A stretch of 64,000 nucleotides of DNA, taken from the IMG/VR virus record IMGVR_UViG_3300044644_001860, positions 1-64,000 of that record, one strand, 5' to 3'. The notes below the pieces were generated by a model, which saw nothing but the letters and a program-made list of their open reading frames with translations, did not search any database and was not told where the DNA came from. A program made the translations under genes and the position numbers. This document shows, one piece after another, positions 1-7,677 of the stretch (position 1 is its first letter; each line of letters starts with the position of its first letter). The stretch is from a virus.

Positions 1-1
1 C

Positions 2-163
2 CCGCTGGTTCATCCACCGCAGCCCGCGCTCACCGCCGATGAGTGGGAAGCCGTCTGGCTGGCAATCGGAATGTTCGCGGAAGGGCCGGAGCATATCAAG
101 CGACATGAGGAAATGGCCGACACGCTGCGCAACCTGCTGGAGCGGCTAGGAGGTGCAAAGTGA
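2..163 (+). CDS. Partial small protein of the LTDEEREAL paralogue family (5' end outside window)
   Basis: The open frame runs in from the window edge and stops at 161-163. The readable 53 residues contain LTADEWEAV and end in TLRNLLERLGGAK. The same layout closes the genes at 160-468 and 1570-1881, so this is the C-terminal part of a third member of that small family. The next gene starts at GTG 160, overlapping this stop, and its ribosome site AGGAGG lies inside this frame, which suggests coupled translation. Function is unknown; a charged helical protein is all that can be said. Confidence 0.7.
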   Translation, partial: PLVHPPQPALTADEWEAVWLAIGMFAEGPEHIKRHEEMADTLRNLLERLGGAK

Positions 164-468
164 GCGACACAAACAAGCCTGTGGCATGGGCAGTGACGCC
201 GAACGGCCGCGACGAGGAGATTGACTGCGAGTTCATCTACCCTGACGCCGCGACTGCCGGAGACGTTGCGCTGGGTTGCGATGGCGTGGTGTTGCCGCTC
301 TTTCGTCCGAAGCCACCGCCTGCCACCACGCTCACCGACGAGGAGCGGGAGGCGTTGAATCGCGGAATCGACGCGTTGTACGGCGTGGAGGACGTATCGG
401 ATGGTGCGTGCCGCAGAGACGATGCCGCAGCGAGGACGCTCCTCGCGTTACTGGAACGACTGAAGTGA
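160..468 (+). CDS. Small hypothetical protein, LTDEEREAL paralogue family
   Basis: 102 residues. GTG start chosen because AGGAGG lies 7 bases upstream (149-155 region) and the frame overlaps the previous stop. The N-terminus reads KPVAWAV and the middle PLFRPK, followed by TLTDEEREALN and a closing TLLALLERLK. The same PVAWAV...PLYR...LTDEEREAL...LLxRL order appears at 1570-1881, and the C-terminal half at 2-163, so the region carries tandem paralogues. This type of protein is common in accessory parts of phage genomes and has no assigned function. Strongly acidic centre, no membrane segment. Confidence 0.75.
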   Translation: MSDTNKPVAWAVTPNGRDEEIDCEFIYPDAATAGDVALGCDGVVLPLFRPKPPPATTLTDEEREALNRGIDALYGVEDVSDGACRRDDAAARTLLALLERLK

Positions 469-480
469 GAACGATGCGAT

Positions 481-516
481 CTGCGGCGCAGTCCCCTCAA
501 TCGCGTGGTTCTGGAG
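481..516 (+). repeat. Hairpin plus CGTGGTTCT repeat, copy A
   Basis: A small perfect hairpin CTGCG-G-CGCAG (481-491) is followed ten bases later by TCGCGTGGTTCTGG (501-514). The same arrangement recurs at 705-735 and 1221-1259. It lies between two genes and its 3' end supplies the GGAG ribosome site of the next gene. Confidence 0.55.
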
Positions 517-526
517 ACACACACAC

Positions 527-694
527 ATGACAATCACTCAAATAATCGGTGCTGCACTGATCGCATCCCCCTTTGCGGGCGTTGCGGTGTTGTGCCACAT
601 GCACGGCGGCTGGCCCGCCGTTGCTGTAGTGTTTGGGGCGAGCGGAGCCGTTGTTGCTGTTATCGCACTTGGGTGCCGACTTCTGGTTCCATAA
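527..694 (+). CDS. Small two-helix membrane protein
   Basis: 55 residues, ATG 527 with GGAG eight bases upstream. The protein is almost wholly hydrophobic: segment one (residues ~5-24, ending VAVLC) and segment two (residues ~30-49, rich in Val, Ala and Gly), separated by HMHGGW. Two short transmembrane helices in an antiparallel hairpin are likely. Such miniproteins in phages include holins and superinfection-exclusion factors, but nothing here identifies either. It sits between two copies of the hairpin/CGTGGTTCT repeat. Confidence 0.6.
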   Translation: MTITQIIGAALIASPFAGVAVLCHMHGGWPAVAVVFGASGAVVAVIALGCRLLVP

Positions 695-704
695 CGCTTG
701 CGAT

Positions 705-735
705 CTGCGGCTCGTCCGCAGCATCGCGTGGTTCT
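705..735 (+). repeat. Hairpin plus CGTGGTTCT repeat, copy B
   Basis: Hairpin CTGCGG-CTCGT-CCGCAG (705-721) runs directly into CATCGCGTGGTTCT (722-735). This is the clearest copy: stem perfect over six pairs, core identical to copies A and D. Confidence 0.6.
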
Positions 736-757
736 CTCAGGGAGTCTGGTGCGATCA

Positions 758-946
758 ATGAGATGGTTCATCTGCAAAAACCACAGCGGCGAGAAGTTTG
801 TGAAACGCTGGTACGCGATCTGGCCGGTGACGGTCAAGGGTGAGACGCGATGGTTGGAGTGGGTCGCCGTGGAATACCGGAGGGTGTTCTACGTCGGCAA
901 GGATCACATTCAGCACGGGGAGCAGGCGGTTCGGTTTGTGAGTTGA
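758..946 (+). CDS. Small hypothetical protein with N-terminal FICKNHSGEKF
   Basis: 62 residues from ATG 758; an open frame extends further upstream but would run through the repeat at 705-735, so the internal ATG with AGGGAG upstream is preferred. Sequence is rich in Trp, Tyr and Val (RWFICKNHSGEKFVKRWY..., TRWLEWVAVEYRRVFYVG), suggesting a small beta-rich fold. Not recognised as a named family. It lies between the membrane miniprotein and the zinc-binding protein at 977. Confidence 0.55.
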   Translation: MRWFICKNHSGEKFVKRWYAIWPVTVKGETRWLEWVAVEYRRVFYVGKDHIQHGEQAVRFVS

Positions 947-976
947 GAGAACACGCAGGATCAGGAGCGGCGAACA

Positions 977-1210
977 ATGAGCGATGACAACACGCAGGAC
1001 GGTGCCGAGCCGTCTCCTGCATCCGCTGGTTATCCGCAGCAAGTCGCCTGCGACGCTTGCGGTGGTTCTGGAAAGTTCTGCGTAGGGGAGACATTGGTCA
1101 GCCGCGACATGGCGATAGACGCAGAGTGTCCGTCGCTTGAGGGCACGCACTACGAGTACGAGTTCGCGCGGTGCCCGGCTTGCGGCGGCGACGGTTGGGT
1201 TCTTGGATAA
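977..1210 (+). CDS. DnaJ-type zinc-finger miniprotein
   Basis: 77 residues, ATG 977 with AGGAG nine bases upstream. Two CxxCGGxG elements are visible, CDACGGSGK (residues ~24-32) and CPACGGDGW (~67-75), the pattern used by DnaJ-like CxxCxGxG zinc fingers, here as one pair able to bind a single zinc ion. A role in protein or nucleic-acid binding is inferred. A copy of the repeat (CATCCGCTGGTTAT, 1020-1033) lies inside the coding sequence, near the start of the protein. Confidence 0.65.
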   Translation: MSDDNTQDGAEPSPASAGYPQQVACDACGGSGKFCVGETLVSRDMAIDAECPSLEGTHYEYEFARCPACGGDGWVLG

Positions 1211-1220
1211 CGACAAGGAT

Positions 1221-1259
1221 AAGCGGCGGCTTCGCCGTCCGCTTCATCCGCTGGTTCTG
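1221..1259 (+). repeat. Hairpin plus GCTGGTTCT repeat, copy C
   Basis: A longer hairpin (AAGCGG 1221-1226 with CCGCTT 1239-1244; inner GGC/GCC) is followed immediately by CATCCGCTGGTTCTG (1245-1259). Same order and spacing as copy B, with CCGC in place of CGCG in the core. Confidence 0.6.
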
Positions 1260-1277
1260 CGTCAAACGAGGTGAGAC

Positions 1278-1523
1278 ATGAGAACGCTTGAAGACGAAGA
1301 AGACCCCTTCATTCCGACTCCGTCAGAGGCTCGTCGCTTCGGGCGGCTGGACAAGATGCCGGAACATAAGCGACTGAAGGCGACAGTGCGGATGTTTTTG
1401 GATGCGATCAGGTGTGTGCCGATGCGGGCGATTGACTGCGATCAACTTCTGGTAAGTGAACTGTTGAACCGTCTGCACGATGAAACAAAACCAAACCGCA
1501 AGAAGAAGCGTCGCGCAAAGTGA
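1278..1523 (+). CDS. Small hypothetical protein with lysine-rich tail
   Basis: 81 residues, ATG 1278 preceded by GAGGTGAGAC. Acidic start (LEDEEDPF), a central amphipathic region and a strongly basic end (KPNRKKKRRAK), a composition compatible with nucleic-acid binding. No known family recognised. Confidence 0.6.
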   Translation: MRTLEDEEDPFIPTPSEARRFGRLDKMPEHKRLKATVRMFLDAIRCVPMRAIDCDQLLVSELLNRLHDETKPNRKKKRRAK

Positions 1524-1569
1524 CGCAGAACGCCAGAGATGAATGGCTGCGAACACAGGAGCATGACAC

Positions 1570-1881
1570 ATGACAGACGAAAATGAGCAGTCCATTCCAT
1601 CGCGTGGTTCTCACGGGGAGCCGTGCGCGTGGGCTGTGGTGCTTGCTGACGGCCAGCGAATCTACGATGTCTATGGCATCGAAGAAGAGGCCAAGGCGAT
1701 TGACGAGGCAGTTACTGGGAATCACGGCATCGTCCCGCTCTACCGCTCTCCCACGCTCACCGACGAGGAACGCGAGGCGCTTGCTGAAGCGATTGGAGCC
1801 TACAACGACAACGACGACGACGAGGAATGTGCTAAGATTGCGGCCACGCTTCACGGCTTACTGAAGCGGCTGGGCGGTTAA
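1570..1881 (+). CDS. Small hypothetical protein, LTDEEREAL paralogue carrying a repeat insertion
   Basis: 103 residues, ATG 1570 with AGGAG upstream. Parallel to 160-468: CAWAV near the start, IVPLYRSP in the middle, TLTDEEREALAEA and GLLKRLGG at the end. Compared with that paralogue the N-terminus holds about 11 extra residues (EQSIPSRGSHG), encoded by bases that contain the repeat core CATCGCGTGGTTCTC (1598-1612). The repeat therefore appears to have entered the coding sequence in frame. Function unknown. Confidence 0.75.
   Translation: MTDENEQSIPSRGSHGEPCAWAVVLADGQRIYDVYGIEEEAKAIDEAVTGNHGIVPLYRSPTLTDEEREALAEAIGAYNDNDDDEECAKIAATLHGLLKRLGG
1598..1612 (+). repeat. CGTGGTTCT repeat, copy D, inside a gene
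   Basis: CATCGCGTGGTTCTC is identical over 14 bases to copy B (722-735) but lacks the hairpin and is read as coding sequence (PSRGSH) in the gene at 1570. Confidence 0.6.
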
Positions 1882-1917
1882 TGTCAAGTTTTGTTGCAAA
1901 AAAACTAGGAGCAACTA

Positions 1918-2160
1918 ATGACCGACAAAGAGAAAAACCGCAGTTACATAACAGCATGTGTTTCGTGCGGCGGGCGTATTCAGGTCACAAACGGCGTCAG
2001 TGGCAGGCACGAATGCTCTAAACGGCATGACGCCGCGCAAAAAGCTGCCGACACGCGGGCCTACGATGACGTGCCAACGCGGCGAAAACAATCCCTACTG
2101 ACGCGGCTTTCAACCGGGTTTAAAATGCTGGCCGAAAAAGAAGACGACGACCCCGAGTGA
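1918..2160 (+). CDS. Zinc-ribbon-like miniprotein
   Basis: 80 residues, ATG 1918 with AGGAG 8 bases upstream. CVSCGGRI (residues ~14-21) and HECSKRH (~31-37) could supply CxxC plus C/H ligands for one zinc ion. The rest is charged and the end is strongly acidic (KEDDDPE). No named family recognised; small zinc ribbons of this kind are frequent in phage accessory regions. Confidence 0.6.
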   Translation: MTDKEKNRSYITACVSCGGRIQVTNGVSGRHECSKRHDAAQKAADTRAYDDVPTRRKQSLLTRLSTGFKMLAEKEDDDPE

Positions 2161-2162
2161 CC

Positions 2163-2200
2163 TGTCGCAAAAACGGAAAAATAGCGACAAGTTTTGGCAA
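2163..2200 (+). terminator. Possible weak terminator between small genes
   Basis: TGTCGC (2163-2168) can pair with GCGACA (2184-2189) across a 15-base A-rich loop, followed by AGTTTTGG. The stem is short and the T-run only four bases, so this is tentative. Confidence 0.3.
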
Positions 2201-2232
2201 TATGTCGCCGGTAACAACATCAGGAGGATAAC

Positions 2233-2433
2233 GTGACCGACAAAGAAATTGAGCAAAAGTTGAGTTTGTGGGGAGCCGGCCGGCCAAAGACCGCCGAGGG
2301 GCAGTTAGCCTTGCAAGCCGCAGACGTTATTTCCAAACTTCGTGCCGATCTGAAATATGAGCGCGCCCGCGCTGATTTGAATGACCACACTGAAGAATTA
2401 AGAGAACTGTACGCAAAAAATAAGGCGCAATAA
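2233..2433 (+). CDS. Small charged helical protein
   Basis: 66 residues from GTG 2233, supported by AGGAGG seven bases upstream. Begins MTDKE like the gene before it, then a mainly helical charged stretch (KLRADLKYERARADLND) ending in YAKNKAQ, probably a short coiled coil. The stop overlaps the ATG at 2433, indicating translational coupling. Function unknown. Confidence 0.6.
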   Translation: MTDKEIEQKLSLWGAGRPKTAEGQLALQAADVISKLRADLKYERARADLNDHTEELRELYAKNKAQ

Positions 2434-2831
2434 TGAGTCCAGAACTTGAACAACAACTGATCAAAAAATACCCTGCGCTATTTCAAGATACAGACAAACC
2501 GGCAACGGAAAGTCTGATGTGCTTTGGCTGCGAGTGCCGTGACGGCTGGTACAACATTATTGAGAGCGCGTGCGGAATCATTTCTCACTACATCGAGCAA
2601 CGGCGAAAAACAAACGACCTTTCGTCATTTCGCTGGATGCAGATTAAAGAAAAATTCGGCACGCTGCGGCTGTATCACTCCGGCGACGCAGACGAATACA
2701 TTTTGGGTGTAACTGACATGGCGGAAGACCTTTCCGGTTCTGTTTGTGAAGTGTGCGGAAATGTTGGCCAGCTGTGCGGTACTGGGTGGTATCAAACACT
2801 CTGCCCTGAGCACGAAAAGCTTCTTCCGTGA
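2433..2831 (+). CDS. Phage protein with FGTLRLY motif and C-terminal zinc knuckle
   Basis: 132 residues. Contains IKEKFGTLRLYHSG (residues ~70-83) and, near the end, CEVCGNVGQLCGTGWYQTLC with a following H. This order (Q/IKEKFGxLRFY, then CxxCG...W..TLC..H) is a recurring family of uncharacterised tailed-phage proteins; the cysteines and final histidine look like one zinc site. An N-terminal CFGCECRDGW adds further cysteines. Biochemical role unknown. Starts on the previous stop. Confidence 0.7.
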   Translation: MSPELEQQLIKKYPALFQDTDKPATESLMCFGCECRDGWYNIIESACGIISHYIEQRRKTNDLSSFRWMQIKEKFGTLRLYHSGDADEYILGVTDMAEDLSGSVCEVCGNVGQLCGTGWYQTLCPEHEKLLP

Positions 2832-2849
2832 TGGCGGTTATCGGCAAAA

Positions 2850-2860
2850 GCTGGTAGAAT
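2850..2860 (+). promoter_or_regulatory. Possible extended -10 promoter for the recombination/replication block
   Basis: TGGTAGAAT (TG-n-TAGAAT; -10 hexamer 2855-2860) lies in the short gap before the gene at 2880, without a good -35 at 17 bases. The extended TG can replace a -35 in sigma-70 promoters. Position in one of the few gaps supports it. Confidence 0.35.
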
Positions 2861-2879
2861 ATGCCCGAGGAATTTTGCC

Positions 2880-3461
2880 GTGTTTAGTGCCGCACACATG
2901 TCAAAAGCCGAGTTGGATTTTATTCGTTTGTACGTGCAGATCACGCACAAACGCTTTGCGGCATTGCAGGCCGTGTTGAGCTTGGCGCATCCAGACAATC
3001 TGGCGCTTTTGGACATGGTGCACGCTACAGAATTGGTAGCGCACATGGAGCGGCTACAAAACGATTTTGACGGGCAGATACAGCAACTCCAGTTAAAACA
3101 CAATATTCCGTCTAAACGTTTGCCGCCTGCCCCGCCAACAAATGAGCAACTGGCCGACATTGTTGTCATGTCATTTTTCAAAGTTGTCGGCGTAATGAAC
3201 GCGACAAACGGTTTGATGGCAAAGACAAAACAAAACGGGTGGTTTAGCGGTAAACCCAAAGAGTGGAATGATCTTTTCGACAAGCTGGCGACCGACTTAC
3301 CCGAAAACCAAATGGATTCGGCGCTGTCGCCTTATCTAAAATCTGTCGCCAAGTTTTTTCCAAAATATTATCCCCCCGGGAACTGGTCAAAGTTGTTTCC
3401 GCCTCCGCAGCAAGAATTTTACGAAGACGACGAATACGACGAAGAGTGGGACAACGAATAG
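2880..3461 (+). CDS. Hypothetical protein upstream of sbcD
   Basis: 193 residues. GTG 2880 chosen because GAGGA lies about eight bases upstream; a later ATG (2898) is possible. The sequence is largely helical, with a Pro-rich centre (PPAPPTNEQLAD), SPYLKSVAKFFPKYYPPG near residues 150-168 and a highly acidic end (EDDEYDEEWDNE). The acidic tail resembles that of proteins that interact with DNA-handling partners, but no family is recognised. It is the first gene of a run leading into sbcD/sbcC. Confidence 0.65.
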   Translation: MFSAAHMSKAELDFIRLYVQITHKRFAALQAVLSLAHPDNLALLDMVHATELVAHMERLQNDFDGQIQQLQLKHNIPSKRLPPAPPTNEQLADIVVMSFFKVVGVMNATNGLMAKTKQNGWFSGKPKEWNDLFDKLATDLPENQMDSALSPYLKSVAKFFPKYYPPGNWSKLFPPPQQEFYEDDEYDEEWDNE

Positions 3462-3469
3462 GAGGGCCT

Positions 3470-4651
3470 ATGCGGCCGTTGTTTGTTTTTTGTGCTGATT
3501 TGCATTTGGAAGATGGCGCTTGGACTTCTCGGATAAACATCTACGGCGACGCGTATTACAGTTTTAAGCAGATCGTAGACCACTGCATTGAGCACAAACT
3601 GCCGCTCATACTTGGCGGCGACGTGCTGGAAAAGAAAAGCAATGCGGCGCGTCCAATTGCAAAACTGTGCGCCGAGCTGACCCGCATGCAGGACGCCAAA
3701 CTCCCGGTGTACTACATTCAGGGTAATCACGAATATGATCGCTATGCGCCGTGGCTAAGCGTGCACCCGTGGCCGACGCACATGCATAACCTCACAGTGG
3801 TGTTCGACAACGTCAGCGTGCACGGCATCGATTGGTTACCAAAGGGAGAAATTCAAAAAGCGCTCAAAGATGTTCCGGCGACTACAGCCGTACTTGTCAC
3901 GCATCAGGTGTGGCAAGATTTTATGGGCACCGTTGGGCGAACCGAATGCGATTTGTCGGAGGTGCACTACGCACACACAGTCCTCGCCGGTGACTTTCAC
4001 GTTACAAAAGTAGCTGAAGGTACAAACGCGCAAGGAAAACCGATTCGCATGTTGTCTCCGGGTTCAACTGCTATGCAAGACATCGGCGAAGAACCCGAGA
4101 AGTTTTTCTTCGTTATTTGTGTTGACGAAGCGGGCAAAATTGTTTTCGCCCCGCATCGGCTGCAGACACGCAAATTTTTGAGTTATGTTGTTAAAACAGC
4201 GGAAGAGCTGGACGAACTGTGCGCCGGCAAACTGGCAAACGCTGTTGACCGGGTACTACAGGCGGCCCGGCTTTACGTTCCGCCAGAACTAGCAAAACCA
4301 CTGGTTCGGGTGAAATTCAACAAAAACCTTCCGGACGCTTATCTTCGAATCACGACGGCCGGCGCTGACATAGCGCATTTGTTTTGCGACGCCATTGCGG
4401 ATCGTGACGATGAGAACAAAGACCGCCCCGCCCGCCCGCGAGATGAAACAAAAAACGACTTACTGCACGCAATCGCCGAGCTGCTTGGCGACGACACAGA
4501 TGAATATCGCTTCGCGCAAGAAATACTTGCGGCTACAAATCCAAAGCGGCTCGTTGAGTCGCACCTACACGAATATGTGAAAGGGGCAGGCAATGCAGCT
4601 ATTACGGCTGGAAGTTCAGAACTGGGTGCACCACCGGAAACGGGTTTGTGA
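3470..4651 (+). CDS. sbcD: SbcD/Mre11-like exonuclease subunit
   Basis: 393 residues from ATG 3470, preceded by AGGAGG at 3460-3465; an upstream in-frame ATG (3446) would overlap the previous gene and is less likely. Calcineurin-type phosphoesterase motifs are all present: ADLHLED (D10, H12), GGDVLE (D51), GNHEYD (N86, H87), VTHQ (H145) and GDFHV (H177), the ligands for two Mn ions. The family (SbcD, T4 gp47, Mre11) forms the nuclease of the SbcCD complex, which trims DNA ends and hairpins and feeds recombination-dependent replication. The 3' end overlaps the next gene, sbcC, by 59 bases. Confidence 0.9.
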   Translation: MRPLFVFCADLHLEDGAWTSRINIYGDAYYSFKQIVDHCIEHKLPLILGGDVLEKKSNAARPIAKLCAELTRMQDAKLPVYYIQGNHEYDRYAPWLSVHPWPTHMHNLTVVFDNVSVHGIDWLPKGEIQKALKDVPATTAVLVTHQVWQDFMGTVGRTECDLSEVHYAHTVLAGDFHVTKVAEGTNAQGKPIRMLSPGSTAMQDIGEEPEKFFFVICVDEAGKIVFAPHRLQTRKFLSYVVKTAEELDELCAGKLANAVDRVLQAARLYVPPELAKPLVRVKFNKNLPDAYLRITTAGADIAHLFCDAIADRDDENKDRPARPRDETKNDLLHAIAELLGDDTDEYRFAQEILAATNPKRLVESHLHEYVKGAGNAAITAGSSELGAPPETGL

Positions 4652-6746
4652 GTTTACCCGCGGCCTTGTCGCCATCCTTGGCGAAAATGGTTCCGGCAAA
4701 AGCAGCTTGTTCGGCGCGGTCAGCTGGCTGCTTACTGGAGAAAACCCCAACTACGGCACTAAAGCCGAAAACATCTCTCAATACGCCGAAAACGACGAGC
4801 CGGCTTTTGCGCGACTTGAGTTTGAGCACAACGGCCATATCGCCGTAGTAACTCGCTGGCTTCGGCCCGAAAAAGAAACAGCCACGATGCTCGTCGACGA
4901 CGTCGAGGTGGCCAGAGGCGACAAAAGCGTCACCGCGGCTATTGAGCAGTTGCTTGGAATTGACGCCAAGTTTATTTCGCGGTTTATCATTGTTGGTCAG
5001 CTAGACATTTTTTCGTTTATTGACCAACGGCAGAGCGAAGTCGACACTTTTTTTCAGCACCTCTTCGGCACAGCAAAAGCTCAAAAATGCGCCGCTGCCG
5101 TAGGCGACGTTCTTCTGACAGCAAAGCCACCCGAGATATTGCGCACGTCGGCGGAGCTGCAGTTGGTAAGAGACGCGTTGGCTACAAAAATAAAAGACGC
5201 TCAGGACCGCGTCGACGCTATTCCGACAATTGACGCATTTTTGAAAATGCAGCAGGTAGATCAGGCTATTATCGAGCAATGGCGTTTACGTGAAAAACTT
5301 GGCGCAGAGCTTTCAGCACTTGAGCAGCGGGAAAAAGAGTACGCAAAAGAGCTGCAAATAGATGACGACCAGTTGACTCAGTACGCTGCTGATCTCGCCG
5401 CGCTTACCGAGTCCGCTGACACTCAAGACGCAGACTACACATCGGCGAAGGTTGCTTTAGCGCATTGGGGCAACTACAAGACTATTGCTAGCCAACGCCG
5501 ACAGATTGAAACACAGCGCGCGGGAATCGCTACTGCTCGAAACGAGAATATACGCCCGGAACCAGTGACGCAGTCGGTGATTGACATGGCTGCGCAAAAG
5601 TATGCGCATTTGCATCAAGAGATCACGCGGCTGCGAAATTTTGTTAGCGCTTTTTCAAAGGCCGGCACAGCCGAATGTCCGACGTGTCATACGCCGACCG
5701 CGAACTTACAGGCGCAACTCGATGAGTCGAAAAAGTTGTTGCCGATTCTGCAAGCACAGGCCGTAGACGCGCAAGAAGCCTTGACAGAGCTGCGAAAAGC
5801 CGCAGACGGTTATGCAAAGTGGGAAAAGACAGATCACGAATTATCGGTACGGGAACAGGCGCTTCAAACATCACTAGCGCAACTTACAGCCGTCTCCCCC
5901 CCGACAGATGACGAAACGATTCTGCAGCAAACTGTAATAGATTACGAGGAGTTGCAGGCGGCAAAAATCGGGCTTAATGAGCTGCTTCAAAAGCTTCGTG
6001 AGCACCGCGCCCAGCTTGCCGGAGTCGCTACCACAATCGCGGAACGGAAAAGCGAAATAGATCAATCTGTCGCGGTTATTTCTACGACTCAGGCTGACGC
6101 ACATTTGGCTTCTTTACGGTTGGAAAAACTCAAAGAGCGGTGTGCTTTGCGGCAGTCACTAGAGCGCGAATTTGAAGAACTTCGTTTTTCTGATCGACAA
6201 TTAGCCGAGCAGCAGGCAAATAGTCAAAAACTGGAGGAGGAGGCAGCCCGGCTTAAAAACTGGACAGAGCAAGCGACGCGCGTTCGGGAGGCTTTCAAGA
6301 GTGCCCCGCGGCTTGTGGCTACAAGAAATCTGCAGCGGCTGGAGACAGCCATTAACGAGCTGCTGCAAATTTTTAGCGTGAACTTTTTAGTCCGCGTCGC
6401 CACCGACGGTACCCCCACGTTTGTGGCCGAATTTTATGACGGGCGAAAACAAGTTGCGCAGCGGTTGTCCGTCGGGCAGAAAACAGTTTTGGCGCTTGCG
6501 TTTCGCGTAGCGTGTAATGCAATGTTTGCAGAAGAAATTGGTTTGCTTGCGCTCGACGAGCCTACCGCTGCTTTGGATTCTGTGCGTATTCAAGCGCTCG
6601 CTCCGGTTCTGGAAAAGCTACGAGAACTATCGACGGCAAAAGGGTTACAATGTCTATTGGTGACGCACGCGTCTTCTTTGTCGCATTTGTTTGAGTCGAC
6701 GATAGAACTCGAAGCACCGGAAACCCGCCATGTCAAAAAATTATGA
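4593..6746 (+). CDS. sbcC: SbcC/Rad50-like ATPase subunit
   Basis: 717 residues, ATG 4593 inside the end of sbcD. Walker A GENGSGKSS at residues ~30-38, a long coiled coil interrupted by a zinc hook AECPTCHTPT (CPTC near residue 361), then the ABC signature LSVGQKT (~624) and Walker B LLALDEPTAALD (~650-661). This is the full SbcC/Rad50/T4 gp46 layout, though shorter than bacterial SbcC (about 1000 residues), as usual for phages. Works with the SbcD-like protein as an ATP-driven end-processing nuclease. Overlaps the next gene by 17 bases. Confidence 0.92.
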   Translation: MQLLRLEVQNWVHHRKRVCEFTRGLVAILGENGSGKSSLFGAVSWLLTGENPNYGTKAENISQYAENDEPAFARLEFEHNGHIAVVTRWLRPEKETATMLVDDVEVARGDKSVTAAIEQLLGIDAKFISRFIIVGQLDIFSFIDQRQSEVDTFFQHLFGTAKAQKCAAAVGDVLLTAKPPEILRTSAELQLVRDALATKIKDAQDRVDAIPTIDAFLKMQQVDQAIIEQWRLREKLGAELSALEQREKEYAKELQIDDDQLTQYAADLAALTESADTQDADYTSAKVALAHWGNYKTIASQRRQIETQRAGIATARNENIRPEPVTQSVIDMAAQKYAHLHQEITRLRNFVSAFSKAGTAECPTCHTPTANLQAQLDESKKLLPILQAQAVDAQEALTELRKAADGYAKWEKTDHELSVREQALQTSLAQLTAVSPPTDDETILQQTVIDYEELQAAKIGLNELLQKLREHRAQLAGVATTIAERKSEIDQSVAVISTTQADAHLASLRLEKLKERCALRQSLEREFEELRFSDRQLAEQQANSQKLEEEAARLKNWTEQATRVREAFKSAPRLVATRNLQRLETAINELLQIFSVNFLVRVATDGTPTFVAEFYDGRKQVAQRLSVGQKTVLALAFRVACNAMFAEEIGLLALDEPTAALDSVRIQALAPVLEKLRELSTAKGLQCLLVTHASSLSHLFESTIELEAPETRHVKKL

Positions 6747-7674
6747 CGAGACTGTAATGCGGTTGCACACAGACCAAAACGGTATTGTGTGGTTTGCACG
6801 CGGCCTAGACGCGCCGACGTCTTCCGAAAAAAATACAGACACGTTTATGCTGACGCCGGTTTGTTCTGGCAAAAGCGCGGTATTTCGGTTAATTGGAGCT
6901 GCGCAAAACGCTGAACTAATTTGCGGGCTTTTTTTACGGTTGCGTCAAAAAGAAGTCTTATCTGTTGAGTTGGGCGGACCGAATATTTTTGACGACAATT
7001 TGCGACAACTTGACGCGCAGCAGGTTGTTATGCGCATGAATGGTGTTCGTTTACCGGCATCCCGTGGCGGCTGGCACTCAGCAACCTACGCCGACTACAA
7101 CATATACGGCTTGCTGGCGCGTTTAAACCGAAACGGTTTTATGCCGGATACGCCGGCTAAGATTCATTTTGGTTCGCACCCAATTGCAAAAATTCTTCAG
7201 TTTATTCCAACACTGTCAGAGTCAGACGCGGCGGTCTTTGCTGCTACCGTCATCGACCCGCGTTGGTTTTCTGATCGGCGCACAACTGATTGCACTAAAA
7301 ACGTGTTTAACTTTTTGGGGCTTACGCCGGCGTCGCAGCGCCGCGTGAGCGATCCGACTGCAATTTTAACGCGTGTTCGTGACGTACGTTGCGCTAGAGT
7401 TTTGGCCGCGTGGAAAAGCAAAGAAATTTCTCCGGACAGCGTAGACCTGAAAAACCCGGCAAATTTTTTGTACCGTATTTGGCACGCTGCCGGCGGTGGG
7501 CCAAAGGGGGACTTGCGAGCTTCGCAGGCTTTTGTACAGTATGCGGTGTCGAACTGGCTGTCAGCGCTGGAGCAGCGCGCCGGAGTCAGGGACGGGCTAT
7601 TTGCGCCTAACCTGTATTTCAAAACACCAGCCGAGCAAAAAGCTTACACGCAATACGCCGCGGCCGTTTCGTGA
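6730..7674 (+). CDS. Hypothetical protein of the recombination/replication block
   Basis: 314 residues, ATG 6730 overlapping the end of sbcC. Begins KNYDETVMRLHTDQNG. A Ser/Gly stretch, PVCSGKSAVFRLIG (residues ~41-54), superficially resembles a P-loop but lacks the spaced first glycine, so ATP binding is not claimed. C-terminal half contains PANFLYRIWHAAGGGPKGD and a mainly helical end. Position between SbcC and an SF2 helicase suggests a role in replication or recombination; the family is not recognised. Confidence 0.65.
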   Translation: MSKNYDETVMRLHTDQNGIVWFARGLDAPTSSEKNTDTFMLTPVCSGKSAVFRLIGAAQNAELICGLFLRLRQKEVLSVELGGPNIFDDNLRQLDAQQVVMRMNGVRLPASRGGWHSATYADYNIYGLLARLNRNGFMPDTPAKIHFGSHPIAKILQFIPTLSESDAAVFAATVIDPRWFSDRRTTDCTKNVFNFLGLTPASQRRVSDPTAILTRVRDVRCARVLAAWKSKEISPDSVDLKNPANFLYRIWHAAGGGPKGDLRASQAFVQYAVSNWLSALEQRAGVRDGLFAPNLYFKTPAEQKAYTQYAAAVS

Positions 7675-7677
7675 CCT

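Noticed and set aside
755-1216. A 153-codon minus-strand frame across the small genes.
   Set aside because: It runs opposite two + strand genes with ribosome sites and has no start signal.
6850-6895. CSGKSAVFRLIG in the protein at 6730 as a Walker A motif.
   Set aside because: The preceding glycine pattern GxxxxGKS is absent and no Walker B partner is seen.
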